Shown: positions 16,871 through 24,406 of the stretch, in pieces | How positions within the stretch are numbered: the stretch's first letter is position 1 | Layout: each line of letters begins with the position of its first letter | Source of the DNA: Phycisphaeraceae bacterium | GTDB taxonomy: Bacteria; Planctomycetota; Phycisphaerae; Phycisphaerales; UBA1924 | NCBI GenBank assembly: GCA_019636615.1 | Contig: JAHBXF010000001.1 | Location: 372,001-436,000, forward strand | Direction: 5' to 3' | Length of the DNA: 64,000 bases | The notes under the pieces: generated by a model | Databases searched by the model: none | The model's input: the letters and a program-made list of their open reading frames with translations, nothing else | What the model was told of the DNA's origin: nothing | Translations under genes and position numbers: made by a program

Positions 16871-18898
16871 TCACGACAGCGGCCTCAGCACCGCCCGCAC
16901 CGGGCTCGCGTCAAACCCCTCCAGCCGTAGCGGCGGCGCGATCAGTTCATACTCTCCCGGCGCGACGCCACCGAGCACCAGGCCCTCAAGAATGGCCATG
17001 TCCGCGGCCAGAATCGCCTTGTGCGCGGGCAGGTCTTTCGAGTCCATCAGGTCCACGCTGGGCGTATCCACCCCGACCGTGATCACGCCGCGCGACGCGA
17101 GCATCTCGATCAACGCCACGCTGAGCCCGGCAAAGTCGTTGTTCCACGCCGTGGCATCCGGGAAGGTGCCCGTGCGGATGAGCACCCGCGCCGTGCGGAT
17201 CTGCTCGGGCCTCACGCCCAGGCCTTCGGGCGTCACGCGTTCACCGCGCCCCACCCTGGCGTGCACCACCGTGCACGGCCCGATGTAATGCCGCAGCGAA
17301 CGCTCTGAAATTCCCGGGGCGGGGTGCCCGTAGTGGTTCGGCCCGTCGGCGTGCGCCCCCAGGTGCACCGTCGACCGCAGCGTGCTCAGCGTGATGTTCG
17401 CCCCCGCGCCCATGTCGCACAGCACCTCGCGCGAGAGCGGGGTATCGCCGGGCCACACGCCGGTGCGGGCCGAGAGCACGGGTGAAATGTCGATCACCGC
17501 CGGCCCCTCGTCCGCGCGCGCGCCGCACGCCCCTTCGCGCAGCACACACTCGGCGGCCCGCGCGATCTCCGCCAGCCAATCCTCGCGCGATCGTCCCTCC
17601 TCTCGCTCGCGGGGCACCCGCGCGATCACGCGCTCATAGATGGCGTCCAACTCCTGCCCTCTCGCCAGCGCGTCGGCGTATGGCACCGTCGAAAAACTCA
17701 CCAGGTTGTACTGGGGCACCATCGTCCCAGGGTGCAACTGGTGAATCGCCTGCTCCACTCGCTTCTTATAGAGAAACGCCGGGTTGCCGACCTTGTCGCG
17801 CATCTCGACAAAGTTGTCCAGCGCCATGCGCGCGATCGCGTCCGCGTTGGGCTTGCGCTGCGCTTCAAAGTCGGCCAGCGCACGCTCCTGGTGCCCCATC
17901 GCGCCGTCAAGGCAGCGCGCCAGCGCCAGGCAGTCTTCGAACGCGCAGTTCATCCCCTGCCCGTAGAACGGCACGATCGCGTGCGCCGCATCGCCCAGAA
18001 TGCACACCTTCCCCTGGTATTGCCACGGCCACGACCGAACCGTCACCAGCGACCCCACCGGGTTCGCCGCATAATCCGCCTCGAGCGTTGGCATCAGCGG
18101 CACCGCGTCCGGGTATTCCCGCTCGAAGAACGACCTCACGTCCCCCTTCGCCCCGCGCTCACCGAACGAGTGCTCCCCCTCGTACGGCCAGAAGAGCGTG
18201 CACGTGAACGAGCCGTCGCGGTTGGGCAGCGCGATCATCATCGAGCCGCCCCGCGGCCAGATGTGCAGCGCGCTCGGCTCCATCGCGTACCCGCCCTCGC
18301 GCCCCGCCACCGGCGGTATGTGCAACTCTTTATACCCGTGCTTCAGGTACGTCTGCTCATACTCGAAGCGGTCTGTCTTCATCAGCCGGTTGCGCACCGC
18401 CGAGAAGGCCCCGTCCACGCCCAGCACCAGGTCGGCCTCTTCACGCACCACCCCGCCCCCGGGCCGCTCAAAGACAGCCGCGGGCCGGTCGATGTCCACG
18501 TCGATGCAGGCGTGCTCGAAGTACAACCGCACCGAGTCGAGCCTCGCGGCCTCGTTGAGCAGCGTCAGGTTCAGGCCGCCGCGCGACACACTGTTGATCG
18601 CGTCGGCAGGGTTGCTGCTGTAGGGCTGATAGGCCGTCGCGCCGTCGCGCCCGTGCATCATCCGCCCCCGCATGGCGATGGCGTCGCGCTCCATCACCAC
18701 GCCGTCGAGCCCCACGCCGGCCAGCCCCGCCAGCCCGCGCGTCGAGAGCGCGAGATTGATCGAACGCCCGCCGGCATACCCCTTGCCGCGCGGGTCGGGC
18801 CTTCGCTCATAGACATCCACGCGGTACCCCCGGCGCGCGAGATAGCATGCCAGCAGTGTCCCGCCGAGTCCGGCGCCGATGATGATCGCGCGTGCCAT
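16871..18898 (-). CDS. Kynurenine 3-monooxygenase fused to kynurenine formamidase
   Basis: A 675-residue protein made of two enzymes. Residues 1-~450 are an FAD monooxygenase of the kynurenine 3-monooxygenase type: IIGAGLGG dinucleotide-binding turn, YAGGRSINLALSTRG, and the FAD motif GDAAHAIVPFYGQGMN at about 302-317. Residues 468-675 are a complete KynB-type cyclase: IDISPVL start, metal site HLGAHADGPNHYG at about 512-524, then GVDTPSVD and LPAHKAILAADMAILEGL. KynB converts N-formylkynurenine to kynurenine, the substrate of the monooxygenase, so consecutive pathway steps are joined. ATG 18898 is chosen because the dinucleotide fold starts there and TACGCT ends eight bases upstream. Confidence 0.9.
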   Translation of the reverse strand: MARAIIIGAGLGGTLLACYLARRGYRVDVYERRPDPRGKGYAGGRSINLALSTRGLAGLAGVGLDGVVMERDAIAMRGRMMHGRDGATAYQPYSSNPADAINSVSRGGLNLTLLNEAARLDSVRLYFEHACIDVDIDRPAAVFERPGGGVVREEADLVLGVDGAFSAVRNRLMKTDRFEYEQTYLKHGYKELHIPPVAGREGGYAMEPSALHIWPRGGSMMIALPNRDGSFTCTLFWPYEGEHSFGERGAKGDVRSFFEREYPDAVPLMPTLEADYAANPVGSLVTVRSWPWQYQGKVCILGDAAHAIVPFYGQGMNCAFEDCLALARCLDGAMGHQERALADFEAQRKPNADAIARMALDNFVEMRDKVGNPAFLYKKRVEQAIHQLHPGTMVPQYNLVSFSTVPYADALARGQELDAIYERVIARVPREREEGRSREDWLAEIARAAECVLREGACGARADEGPAVIDISPVLSARTGVWPGDTPLSREVLCDMGAGANITLSTLRSTVHLGAHADGPNHYGHPAPGISERSLRHYIGPCTVVHARVGRGERVTPEGLGVRPEQIRTARVLIRTGTFPDATAWNNDFAGLSVALIEMLASRGVITVGVDTPSVDLMDSKDLPAHKAILAADMAILEGLVLGGVAPGEYELIAPPLRLEGFDASPVRAVLRPLS

Positions 18899-19010
18899 GA
18901 ACCCGGAGCGTACGGCGGCCCAACCGCGTGCCGAGACACGCGGCCCGGCGCGTGCCCCGGGGGCGTGCGTCGGGGTGGCCCCGGGCAGGGTGCCCCCCAG
19001 AGAACGCATG

Positions 19011-19040
19011 AAAAAAGCGCGCCCCGTCGATGGGGCGCGC
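19011..19040 (-). terminator. Strong rho-independent terminator of gmd
   Basis: On the minus strand, GCGCGCCCC and GGGGCGCGC form a nine-base stem with a six-base loop, followed at once by TTTTTT. It lies 33 bases downstream of the gmd stop. Confidence 0.9.
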
Positions 19041-19072
19041 CTTCATTCAACGCCGTTGCCGTCGGCCGGCGA

Positions 19073-20131
19073 TTACTGGTCGTGCCCGGCCTGGTCGGGC
19101 ATGTCGTGCCCCGCGTCGCGCAGCGTCTTCTCGCGCTTGGCCAGTTCCAGGTCGTGCTCCACCATCATTTTCGCCAGTTCTTCCACGCTCGTCTGCGGCT
19201 CCCAGCCGAGTTTCTGCTTGGCCTTGGTCGGGTCGCCCAGCAGCAGGTCAACCTCCGCCGGGCGCAGGTACCGCTGGTCGAACGAGACAAAGTCCTTGAA
19301 ATCAAGCCCCACGCAGGCGAAGGCCATCTCGGCGAACTCGCGCACCGTGATCGTCCGCCCCGTCGCGATCACATAGTCATCGGGCTTGTCCTGCTGCAGC
19401 ATCATCCACATCATCTTCACATAGTCGCCCGCGAAGCCCCAGTCACGCTTCGAGTCAAGGTTTCCCAGGAAGACCTTGTCCTGCAGCCCCATCTTGATGC
19501 GGCCCACCGCCCGCGTGATCTTGCGCGTGACGAACGTCTCGCCGCGGCGCGGCGATTCGTGGTTGAACAGAATGCCGCACGAGGCGTGCAGGTCGTACGA
19601 CTCGCGGTAGTTCACCGTCGCCCAGTGCGCCATCAGTTTCGCGCAGGCGTAGGGCGACCGCGGGTAGAAGGGGGTGGTCTCGCGCTGGGGCGTCTCCATC
19701 ACCTTGCCATACTGCTCAGACGACGACGCCTGGTAATAGCGCACCTGCCTGCCCGACTGCTCCTGATAGTCGCGCACCGCCTCGAGCAGCCGCAGAGCGC
19801 CCATCGCCACCGTGTCGGCCGTGTAGATCGGCATGTCGAACGACACCCGCACGTGGCTCTGCGCGCCCAGGTTGTACACCTCGTGCGGCTCCACCTGCCG
19901 CATCAGTTTGCTCAGGTTGTTCGCGTCGCACAGGTCGCCGTAGTGCAGCCGAAGGCGGCCCGCCTTCACGTGCGGATCAAGATAGATGTGGTCGATGCGC
20001 CCCGTGTTGAAGGACGAAGACCGGCGGATGATGCCGTGGACCTCGTACCCCTTCTCGATGAGGAACTCGGCGAGGTACGAACCGTCCTGGCCGGTGATGC
20101 CGGTGATAAGAGCGCGTCGGTTGGTTGTCAT
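19073..20131 (-). CDS. gmd: GDP-mannose 4,6-dehydratase
   Basis: A 352-residue NAD(P)-dependent SDR of the extended type. It converts GDP-mannose to GDP-4-keto-6-deoxymannose, the precursor of fucose, rhamnose and perosamine sugars for surface polysaccharide. Visible signatures are [19 protein letters not shown], the [11 protein letters not shown] binding loop, and the catalytic YACAK, plus [14 protein letters not shown]. Length is normal for the family. The usual partner (fucose synthase) is not adjacent, and the gene stands alone before its own terminator. A CATATT hexamer 12 bases before the ATG may be its -10 element. Confidence 0.95.
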   Translation of the reverse strand: MTTNRRALITGITGQDGSYLAEFLIEKGYEVHGIIRRSSSFNTGRIDHIYLDPHVKAGRLRLHYGDLCDANNLSKLMRQVEPHEVYNLGAQSHVRVSFDMPIYTADTVAMGALRLLEAVRDYQEQSGRQVRYYQASSSEQYGKVMETPQRETTPFYPRSPYACAKLMAHWATVNYRESYDLHASCGILFNHESPRRGETFVTRKITRAVGRIKMGLQDKVFLGNLDSKRDWGFAGDYVKMMWMMLQQDKPDDYVIATGRTITVREFAEMAFACVGLDFKDFVSFDQRYLRPAEVDLLLGDPTKAKQKLGWEPQTSVEELAKMMVEHDLELAKREKTLRDAGHDMPDQAGHDQ

Positions 20132-20510
20132 GGCGTCGTGTGGAATATGGGGGCTCTGGGGAAAGTGGGAAGAACTGCGCCGAACCTACTCTCGGCAAAA
20201 ACGAAGGTTTCAGACCTCGGAACGTTGCCCGCAGGGCCGCGCCCTTGCGTTCTCGGGCCTGAGCACAAGAACCACAGGGTACGGTAGATCTCTGTCGGCA
20301 TGACGGGGCCGGGGCGTGAGCCACGCCGCGAATCCTCTTTCAGGCCCAACCAAAGACTCAACATTTCCGCTCGTCATCCCCCGCGCCGGCCTCCCCTGTT
20401 TCGCCGCGGCCCTCCCCCCAACACCCCCCCACCCCTCGCCCGCCCCAGGCCCAGCGGAATTCACCTTCCCCCTCCCGCCCCCGCCGGGTGGCCAAATAGA
20501 ATCGCCCCCT
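20132..20510. other. Divergent promoter region between gmd and dnaX
   Basis: About 380 bases without a credible gene. It contains the probable -10 elements of gmd (near its ATG) and dnaX (TAGAAT, 20497-20502, eight bases before the ATG) and a C-rich stretch. Frames open here continue the dnaX frames without a start signal. Nothing else recognised. Confidence 0.5.
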
Positions 20511-21632
20511 ATGGCCTACACGGTTCTCGCGCGTCGCTACCGCTCTCAGACCTTCGACGAAGTCGTCGGACAGGAACCCATCGCGCGCACACTCCGCAAC
20601 GCCATCGAGGCCGGACGCGTCGCACACGCCTACCTCTTCGTCGGCACGCGCGGCGTGGGCAAAACCACCACCGCGCGCCTCTTCGCCAAGGCCCTCTCGG
20701 GAGGCTCCCCCGAGACCGACGCCCTCATCATGCAGGGCAAAGACACCGACGTCATCGAGATCGACGCCGCCAGCAACACCAGCGTCGACGACGCCCGCGA
20801 ACTCATCGCCAACAGCGTCTACATGCCCCTGCGCGGCAAGTACAAAATCTACATCATCGACGAGGTCCACATGCTCTCCACGCAGGCCTTCAACGCCCTG
20901 CTCAAGACCATGGAAGAGCCCCCCGAGCACGTCAAGTTCATCCTCTGCACCACCGACCCCCACAAAGTCCCCCCCACCATCCAGAGCCGCTGCCAGCGCT
21001 TCGACTTCCGCAACATCCCCGCCTCCCGAATCGCCGAACACCTGGGAAACGTGGTCACTCAGGAAGGTTGCACCGCCGACCCCGAACTCCTCCACGCCGT
21101 CGCACGCCTGGGCAACGGCTCGATGCGCGACGCCCTGAGCCTGCTCGACAGGGTCATGGCCACCGGCGAAAAGCACCTCACCCACTCACTCCTCGAAGAA
21201 CTCCTGGGAATCCCGGACCGCACGCTCCTCGCCTCCCTGCTCGACGCCGTCTCGCAGGCAAACCCCGCCGGTGCGCTCGAGAGCGCGGCCCAGTTGCTGG
21301 CGCGAGGCGTCTCCATCGATCAGGTCATCGAGGCCCTTCTCGCTCGCCTGCGCGACCTGCTCGTTCTCTGCACCTGCGGCCCGCAGACCACCCTGGTCGA
21401 TATCTCCGATCAGGCCCGCGCCGAAGAAGCCCAGCGCGCCACGCAGTTCGACCCCGCCGGCATCGTTCACATGATCGCCCTCTGCGAGAACGTCCAGCGT
21501 TCCGCCAAGAACAGCGCGGTGCCGCGGGCCCTCTTCGATGCCCTCATGGTGCGCCTGGCGCTCACCGACAAACTCGCCGACGCCGCCGCCTTCATCAGCA
21601 CCGGGGGGCAGATCCCCGCAAAAAAACGCTGA
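20511..21632 (+). CDS. dnaX: DNA polymerase III clamp-loader subunit, gamma form
   Basis: The zero-frame product is 373 residues and contains the AAA+ clamp-loader ATPase. Motifs are the N-terminal RYRSQTFDEVVGQ, Walker A GTRGVGKTTTA, the DEVHML box and the SRC motif IQSRCQRFDF, followed by the helical collar domain. The zinc module with four cysteines, normally between Walker A and EIDAASN, is absent. The frame stops soon after the collar, on a run of seven A, which matches the truncated gamma product of E. coli. The tau extension lies in the -1 frame (next entries). TAGAAT eight bases before the ATG and no Shine-Dalgarno suggest a leaderless mRNA. YbaB follows, as is usual. Confidence 0.95.
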   Translation: MAYTVLARRYRSQTFDEVVGQEPIARTLRNAIEAGRVAHAYLFVGTRGVGKTTTARLFAKALSGGSPETDALIMQGKDTDVIEIDAASNTSVDDARELIANSVYMPLRGKYKIYIIDEVHMLSTQAFNALLKTMEEPPEHVKFILCTTDPHKVPPTIQSRCQRFDFRNIPASRIAEHLGNVVTQEGCTADPELLHAVARLGNGSMRDALSLLDRVMATGEKHLTHSLLEELLGIPDRTLLASLLDAVSQANPAGALESAAQLLARGVSIDQVIEALLARLRDLLVLCTCGPQTTLVDISDQARAEEAQRATQFDPAGIVHMIALCENVQRSAKNSAVPRALFDALMVRLALTDKLADAAAFISTGGQIPAKKR

Positions 21633-21661
21633 CGGCGGGCCCGAACTCCACGCGTCCGCCG
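21620..21661 (+). promoter_or_regulatory. Programmed -1 frameshift signal in dnaX
   Basis: The slippery heptamer A AAA AAA occupies 21620-21626 in the correct register (zero-frame codons AAA AAA). After a six-base spacer that includes the zero-frame stop, CGGCGGGC (21633-21640) pairs with GCGT-CCGCCG-type bases at 21654-21661 to give an eight-base stem (six Watson-Crick G-C pairs, one G-U, one G-C) with a 13-base loop. A G6 run 11 bases upstream (21603-21608) may act as the internal Shine-Dalgarno stimulator known from E. coli dnaX. Slippage by polymerase on the A run would give the same product. Confidence 0.8.
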
Positions 21662-21979
21662 ATCAACACCCAACGACCGCCCCTTGTTCACCCCGGCCAC
21701 GCGCCCCACCCGGCGCCAGAGGCCCATACCCCGCCGCCCCCGCGCCCCGCGCTCGCCCCCGCGGCCGCGCCGGCACCACCCGTTCTCACAGCGGCCGCGC
21801 CGCACACCCACGCAGAGCAACCCTCCGCCGCGCGCGATCCATCGCCCGCTTCATCGCCGCCAGCGCCGTCAGCACCCGCCGCCGATATCTCACAGCACCC
21901 GCTCATCCAGCAGACGATCGAACTCTTCGGCGCGCGCCTCGTGAGTGTGCAGCCGCGCCCGCGCCGCGAGAAGCAGTAA
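21626..21979 (+). CDS. dnaX: Tau-specific C-terminal extension of DnaX, read after -1 frameshift
   Basis: After slipping one base back on the A7 run, translation continues at ACG 21626 for 117 residues to TAA 21979, giving a tau form of about 489 residues. The first ~85 residues are a Pro/Ala linker. The last ~30 contain HPLIQQTIELFGARLVSVQP, the conserved terminal block found in many bacterial DnaX proteins, so this frame is under selection for protein sequence although it has no start of its own. Tau is the form that organises the replisome; whether this short extension binds polymerase or helicase as in E. coli is unknown. Confidence 0.8.
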   Translation, partial: TLTAGPNSTRPPINTQRPPLVHPGHAPHPAPEAHTPPPPRPALAPAAAPAPPVLTAAAPHTHAEQPSAARDPSPASSPPAPSAPAADISQHPLIQQTIELFGARLVSVQPRPRREKQ

Positions 21980-22033
21980 CGCCCCCCTGATTCACCCGCA
22001 ACCCGATTCACCCGCACCCGGATTCATCCCGCC

Positions 22034-22402
22034 ATGTTCGACAACCTCAAAGCCATGGGCGCCCTGGCCGGCCTCATGAAAAACAAGGACAAACTCCGCG
22101 AGGCCGGCGACCGCGTGCGCGCTCGCCTCGAGGCCGCGCGCTTCACCGGCGAGGCCGGCTCGGGCGCGGCACGCGCCGTGGTGAGCGGCTCGATGAAGGT
22201 CATCGAGGTGCAACTCGCCCCGGCCCTGGTCACCGGCATGGCCGCCGACGAACGCACCCGCGAACTGGCCGGGCAACTCATCGCCGACGCCGTGAACGAC
22301 GGCCTGCGCCGGGCCCAGCACGCCATGAAGGAAACCGTGGACGAAGAAGCACGCGCCATGGGCCTCGACGGCCTCCCCGGGCTTGATGCCCTCATGCGCT
22401 GA
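22034..22402 (+). CDS. YbaB/EbfC family nucleoid-associated protein
   Basis: A 122-residue protein with the YbaB layout: N-terminal MFDNLKAMGALAGLMKN, a charged helix, then the core VSGSMKVIEVQLAP and a C-terminal helix with DAVNDGLRRAQHAMKE. Family members bind DNA as small dimers. It starts 54 bases after the tau stop, matching the widespread dnaX-ybaB gene order. recR, the usual third gene, is not here; a Nudix-like gene takes its place. Confidence 0.9.
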   Translation: MFDNLKAMGALAGLMKNKDKLREAGDRVRARLEAARFTGEAGSGAARAVVSGSMKVIEVQLAPALVTGMAADERTRELAGQLIADAVNDGLRRAQHAMKETVDEEARAMGLDGLPGLDALMR

Positions 22403-22429
22403 ACGCACGCCCGCCACCATGCACACGCC

Positions 22430-23167
22430 GTGACACCGCACCTGACCATCCCCGGCATCGAAGCGTGGGAGATCGACCCCGCGGGCGCAGAGATTCACGC
22501 GATCATCTCGCGCGACCGCCCCCCGCCGCCGACGCGCGCCGTCGAAGAAGAGTGGGCAAAGCGCACCGCCGCCAACCCGCGCCTCTACGACGGCCCCCTG
22601 CTGGCCGTGCAGCAGTATGACCACGAACTGGCCCGCATCACCTGCCGGAGGGACGGCTTCATGCGGCTGGCCGTGCAGCCCGCCGTGCCCACCGGCGTGC
22701 GGTTGCTCGCCGTCACCGCGCTGCTCAGCGCACGCGACGACGGCGGGCGCGAGCACGTGCTGCTGGGCCGGCGCAGCCCTCAAACCCGCATCTTCGGCGG
22801 CATGTGGGAGATCGGCCCTTCCGGGGGCGTCTCGCCCCCGCCCGCCGCCATCGAACACATGGACCTCGCCTGTCTCAGCGCGCGCCTGAGCGAAGAGATC
22901 AGCGAAGAGATCGGCCTGGATGTTGTCTGCACCGGCACGCCCGTCGCGTATGTGCGCGACCTGGTCGCCAGCAGCGACGACCTGGTGCTGCGCTTCTCGC
23001 TGGGACGACTGGCAGACGCCGCGCACCTGGCCCGCCCCGCCAACTGGGAATACACCGAGACCATCTGGATGCCGACCGACACCGCCGGCCAGTGGGACGA
23101 CCCCGCGCAGACCATCGCCGCGACGCGTGCGATCTACCGCGTGATGGGATGGATCGACCCAACCTGA
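22430..23167 (+). CDS. Nudix-like hydrolase domain protein
   Basis: A 245-residue protein from GTG 22430, 27 bases after ybaB. Residues about 80-230 have the Nudix fold pattern: VLLGRRSPQTRIFGGMWEI, then a box whose second half EISEEIGL fits the EUxEExGU core. The arginine of the REUxEE core is replaced and extra residues (SPPPAAIEHMDLACL) separate the glycine part, so the catalytic box is degenerate. The N-terminal ~75 residues are of a type seen in planctomycete homologues but have no assigned role. Substrate unknown; a nucleotide pyrophosphatase role is only a family-level guess. Confidence 0.7.
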   Translation: MTPHLTIPGIEAWEIDPAGAEIHAIISRDRPPPPTRAVEEEWAKRTAANPRLYDGPLLAVQQYDHELARITCRRDGFMRLAVQPAVPTGVRLLAVTALLSARDDGGREHVLLGRRSPQTRIFGGMWEIGPSGGVSPPPAAIEHMDLACLSARLSEEISEEIGLDVVCTGTPVAYVRDLVASSDDLVLRFSLGRLADAAHLARPANWEYTETIWMPTDTAGQWDDPAQTIAATRAIYRVMGWIDPT

Positions 23168-23180
23168 ACCCCGCGCGGCC

Positions 23181-23828
23181 TCACTCCGTGCCGCGCGCCT
23201 GGTCGCGCACCAGCGCCTGCACCCGTGTGCGCTCGTTCTGCATCATGAACAGGAACTTGGGGTCACGCTCGATGAGAATGGCCCGCTCGATGCGCTCCAG
23301 CGCCATCGGCGAGCCCGATCGCAGGTACCGCGTCGCGATGATCGCCCCGCGCAGCGACGGCAGCCAGTTCGGGTCTCGCTCCAGCGACACCGAATAAAAC
23401 TCCAGCGCGCGCTCGGCGTGGCCCCGGTTGAGGTACAGCGTCCCCAGGTTCTCGTACGGCGTCGGGTCAGAGGGGATCAGGTCCCCCGCGCGGATGAACG
23501 CATCGCGCGCGGGCAGCATGTCGCCGATCTCCATCAGGCACACGCCGTAGTTCACCCACACCGCGCCGATGTCGTTCTTGAGTTCCAGCGACTGCCGGTA
23601 CAACTCGGCCGCCTGGGCGTGCTGCCCACGCTTGCGCAGGCCGTCGGCGCGCATCGCAAGGTCGAGCGCCCGCCTGAAGCCCTCGGGGTCTTGCGCGGTG
23701 CCCAGGTCGAACACCGGCGGCTTCTTCTGCGACGAACACCCCGCCTGCGGCAGCGCCGCGCCGGACAGCAGCACGAGCCAGGCAAGGCCGCCCGCCGTCA
23801 GGCGCCCGCGTGTGTGATTCTTGATCAT
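23181..23828 (-). CDS. TPR protein, probable lipoprotein, last gene of the secretion operon
   Basis: A 215-residue protein whose ATG overlaps the upstream stop (ATGA). The N-terminus has a signal peptide ending in QAGCSS; the Cys is placed as in lipoproteins, although position -3 is Gln rather than Leu. Residues about 45-180 contain three or four TPR helix pairs (GLRKRGQHAQAAELYRQSLE, NLGTLYLNRGHAERALEFYS). Position at the end of a pseudopilin operon suggests a scaffolding or pilotin-like role in the envelope; that is inferred from position. Confidence 0.75.
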   Translation of the reverse strand: MIKNHTRGRLTAGGLAWLVLLSGAALPQAGCSSQKKPPVFDLGTAQDPEGFRRALDLAMRADGLRKRGQHAQAAELYRQSLELKNDIGAVWVNYGVCLMEIGDMLPARDAFIRAGDLIPSDPTPYENLGTLYLNRGHAERALEFYSVSLERDPNWLPSLRGAIIATRYLRSGSPMALERIERAILIERDPKFLFMMQNERTRVQALVRDQARGTE

Positions 23829-24406
23829 TCGGCCTTCTCCCATCGCGAGAACGTGATCCGCAGCCGCCAGCGCTGCGGCTCGGGCCGCAGCACCACCCGG
23901 TAGACCTCCAGCCCAGGAACCTCCGCCAGCGACCGCTCGACCCACGCCAGCAGGTTGGTCAGCGATTCATCCGCCACGTCATACTCCAGCCGCCGCAGCC
24001 TCGCGCCGTCGCGCGTCGGCGCGTCTGTTCGGTTTGTCGGCAGCCGCACGGGGTCTTTCAGCCCCACCGCCACGCCCGCCGACGTAATCCGCGGCAGCAA
24101 CTGCGTCATCGGCTCGTTGAGCCCGGCCACACCCTCGTTGCTCGCCGCCGTCTCGCGCAGTTGCTTGAGCCGCGCCACTTCCACGGCGATCGACCCGGCC
24201 CGCGTCCGCTGAAACTCAAGCGAGCGCTGCGCTTTGCTATACCCGCTCCACGACACCAGCAGCGAGATGAGCGCCACCCCAAGCAGCACGCCGGCGATCA
24301 CCGGCAGGTGCAGCGGCCGGTTGCGCCGTTCCAGCGCGCTCGCCTGCGCCGCGGCCAGCGCCCGCGCTTCTTCCTTTTCCGCCGTGGTCGGGCCCAGCGC
24401 TGTCAT
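23825..24406 (-). CDS. GspM/PilO-like inner membrane platform protein
   Basis: A 193-residue protein with a cytoplasmic head, one membrane helix at about 33-53 (LPVIAGVLLGVALISLLVSW), a coiled-coil stretch and a small C-terminal ferredoxin-like region ending VLRPEPQRWRLRITFSRW. This is the layout of GspM/PilO proteins that pair with GspL/PilN. Sequence identity to characterised members is not obvious; the call rests on topology, length and position between the GspL-like gene and the TPR gene, with ATGA-type overlaps on both sides. Confidence 0.65.
   Translation of the reverse strand: MTALGPTTAEKEEARALAAAQASALERRNRPLHLPVIAGVLLGVALISLLVSWSGYSKAQRSLEFQRTRAGSIAVEVARLKQLRETAASNEGVAGLNEPMTQLLPRITSAGVAVGLKDPVRLPTNRTDAPTRDGARLRRLEYDVADESLTNLLAWVERSLAEVPGLEVYRVVLRPEPQRWRLRITFSRWEKAE

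Noticed and set aside
17732-20287. Long plus-strand open frame of about 850 codons opposite kynurenine monooxygenase and gmd
   Set aside because: It runs antisense to two genes with clear families; long antisense frames are expected at this GC content. The same applies to long frames opposite the ClpP-like, aconitase, signal peptidase, RicT and hopene cyclase genes.
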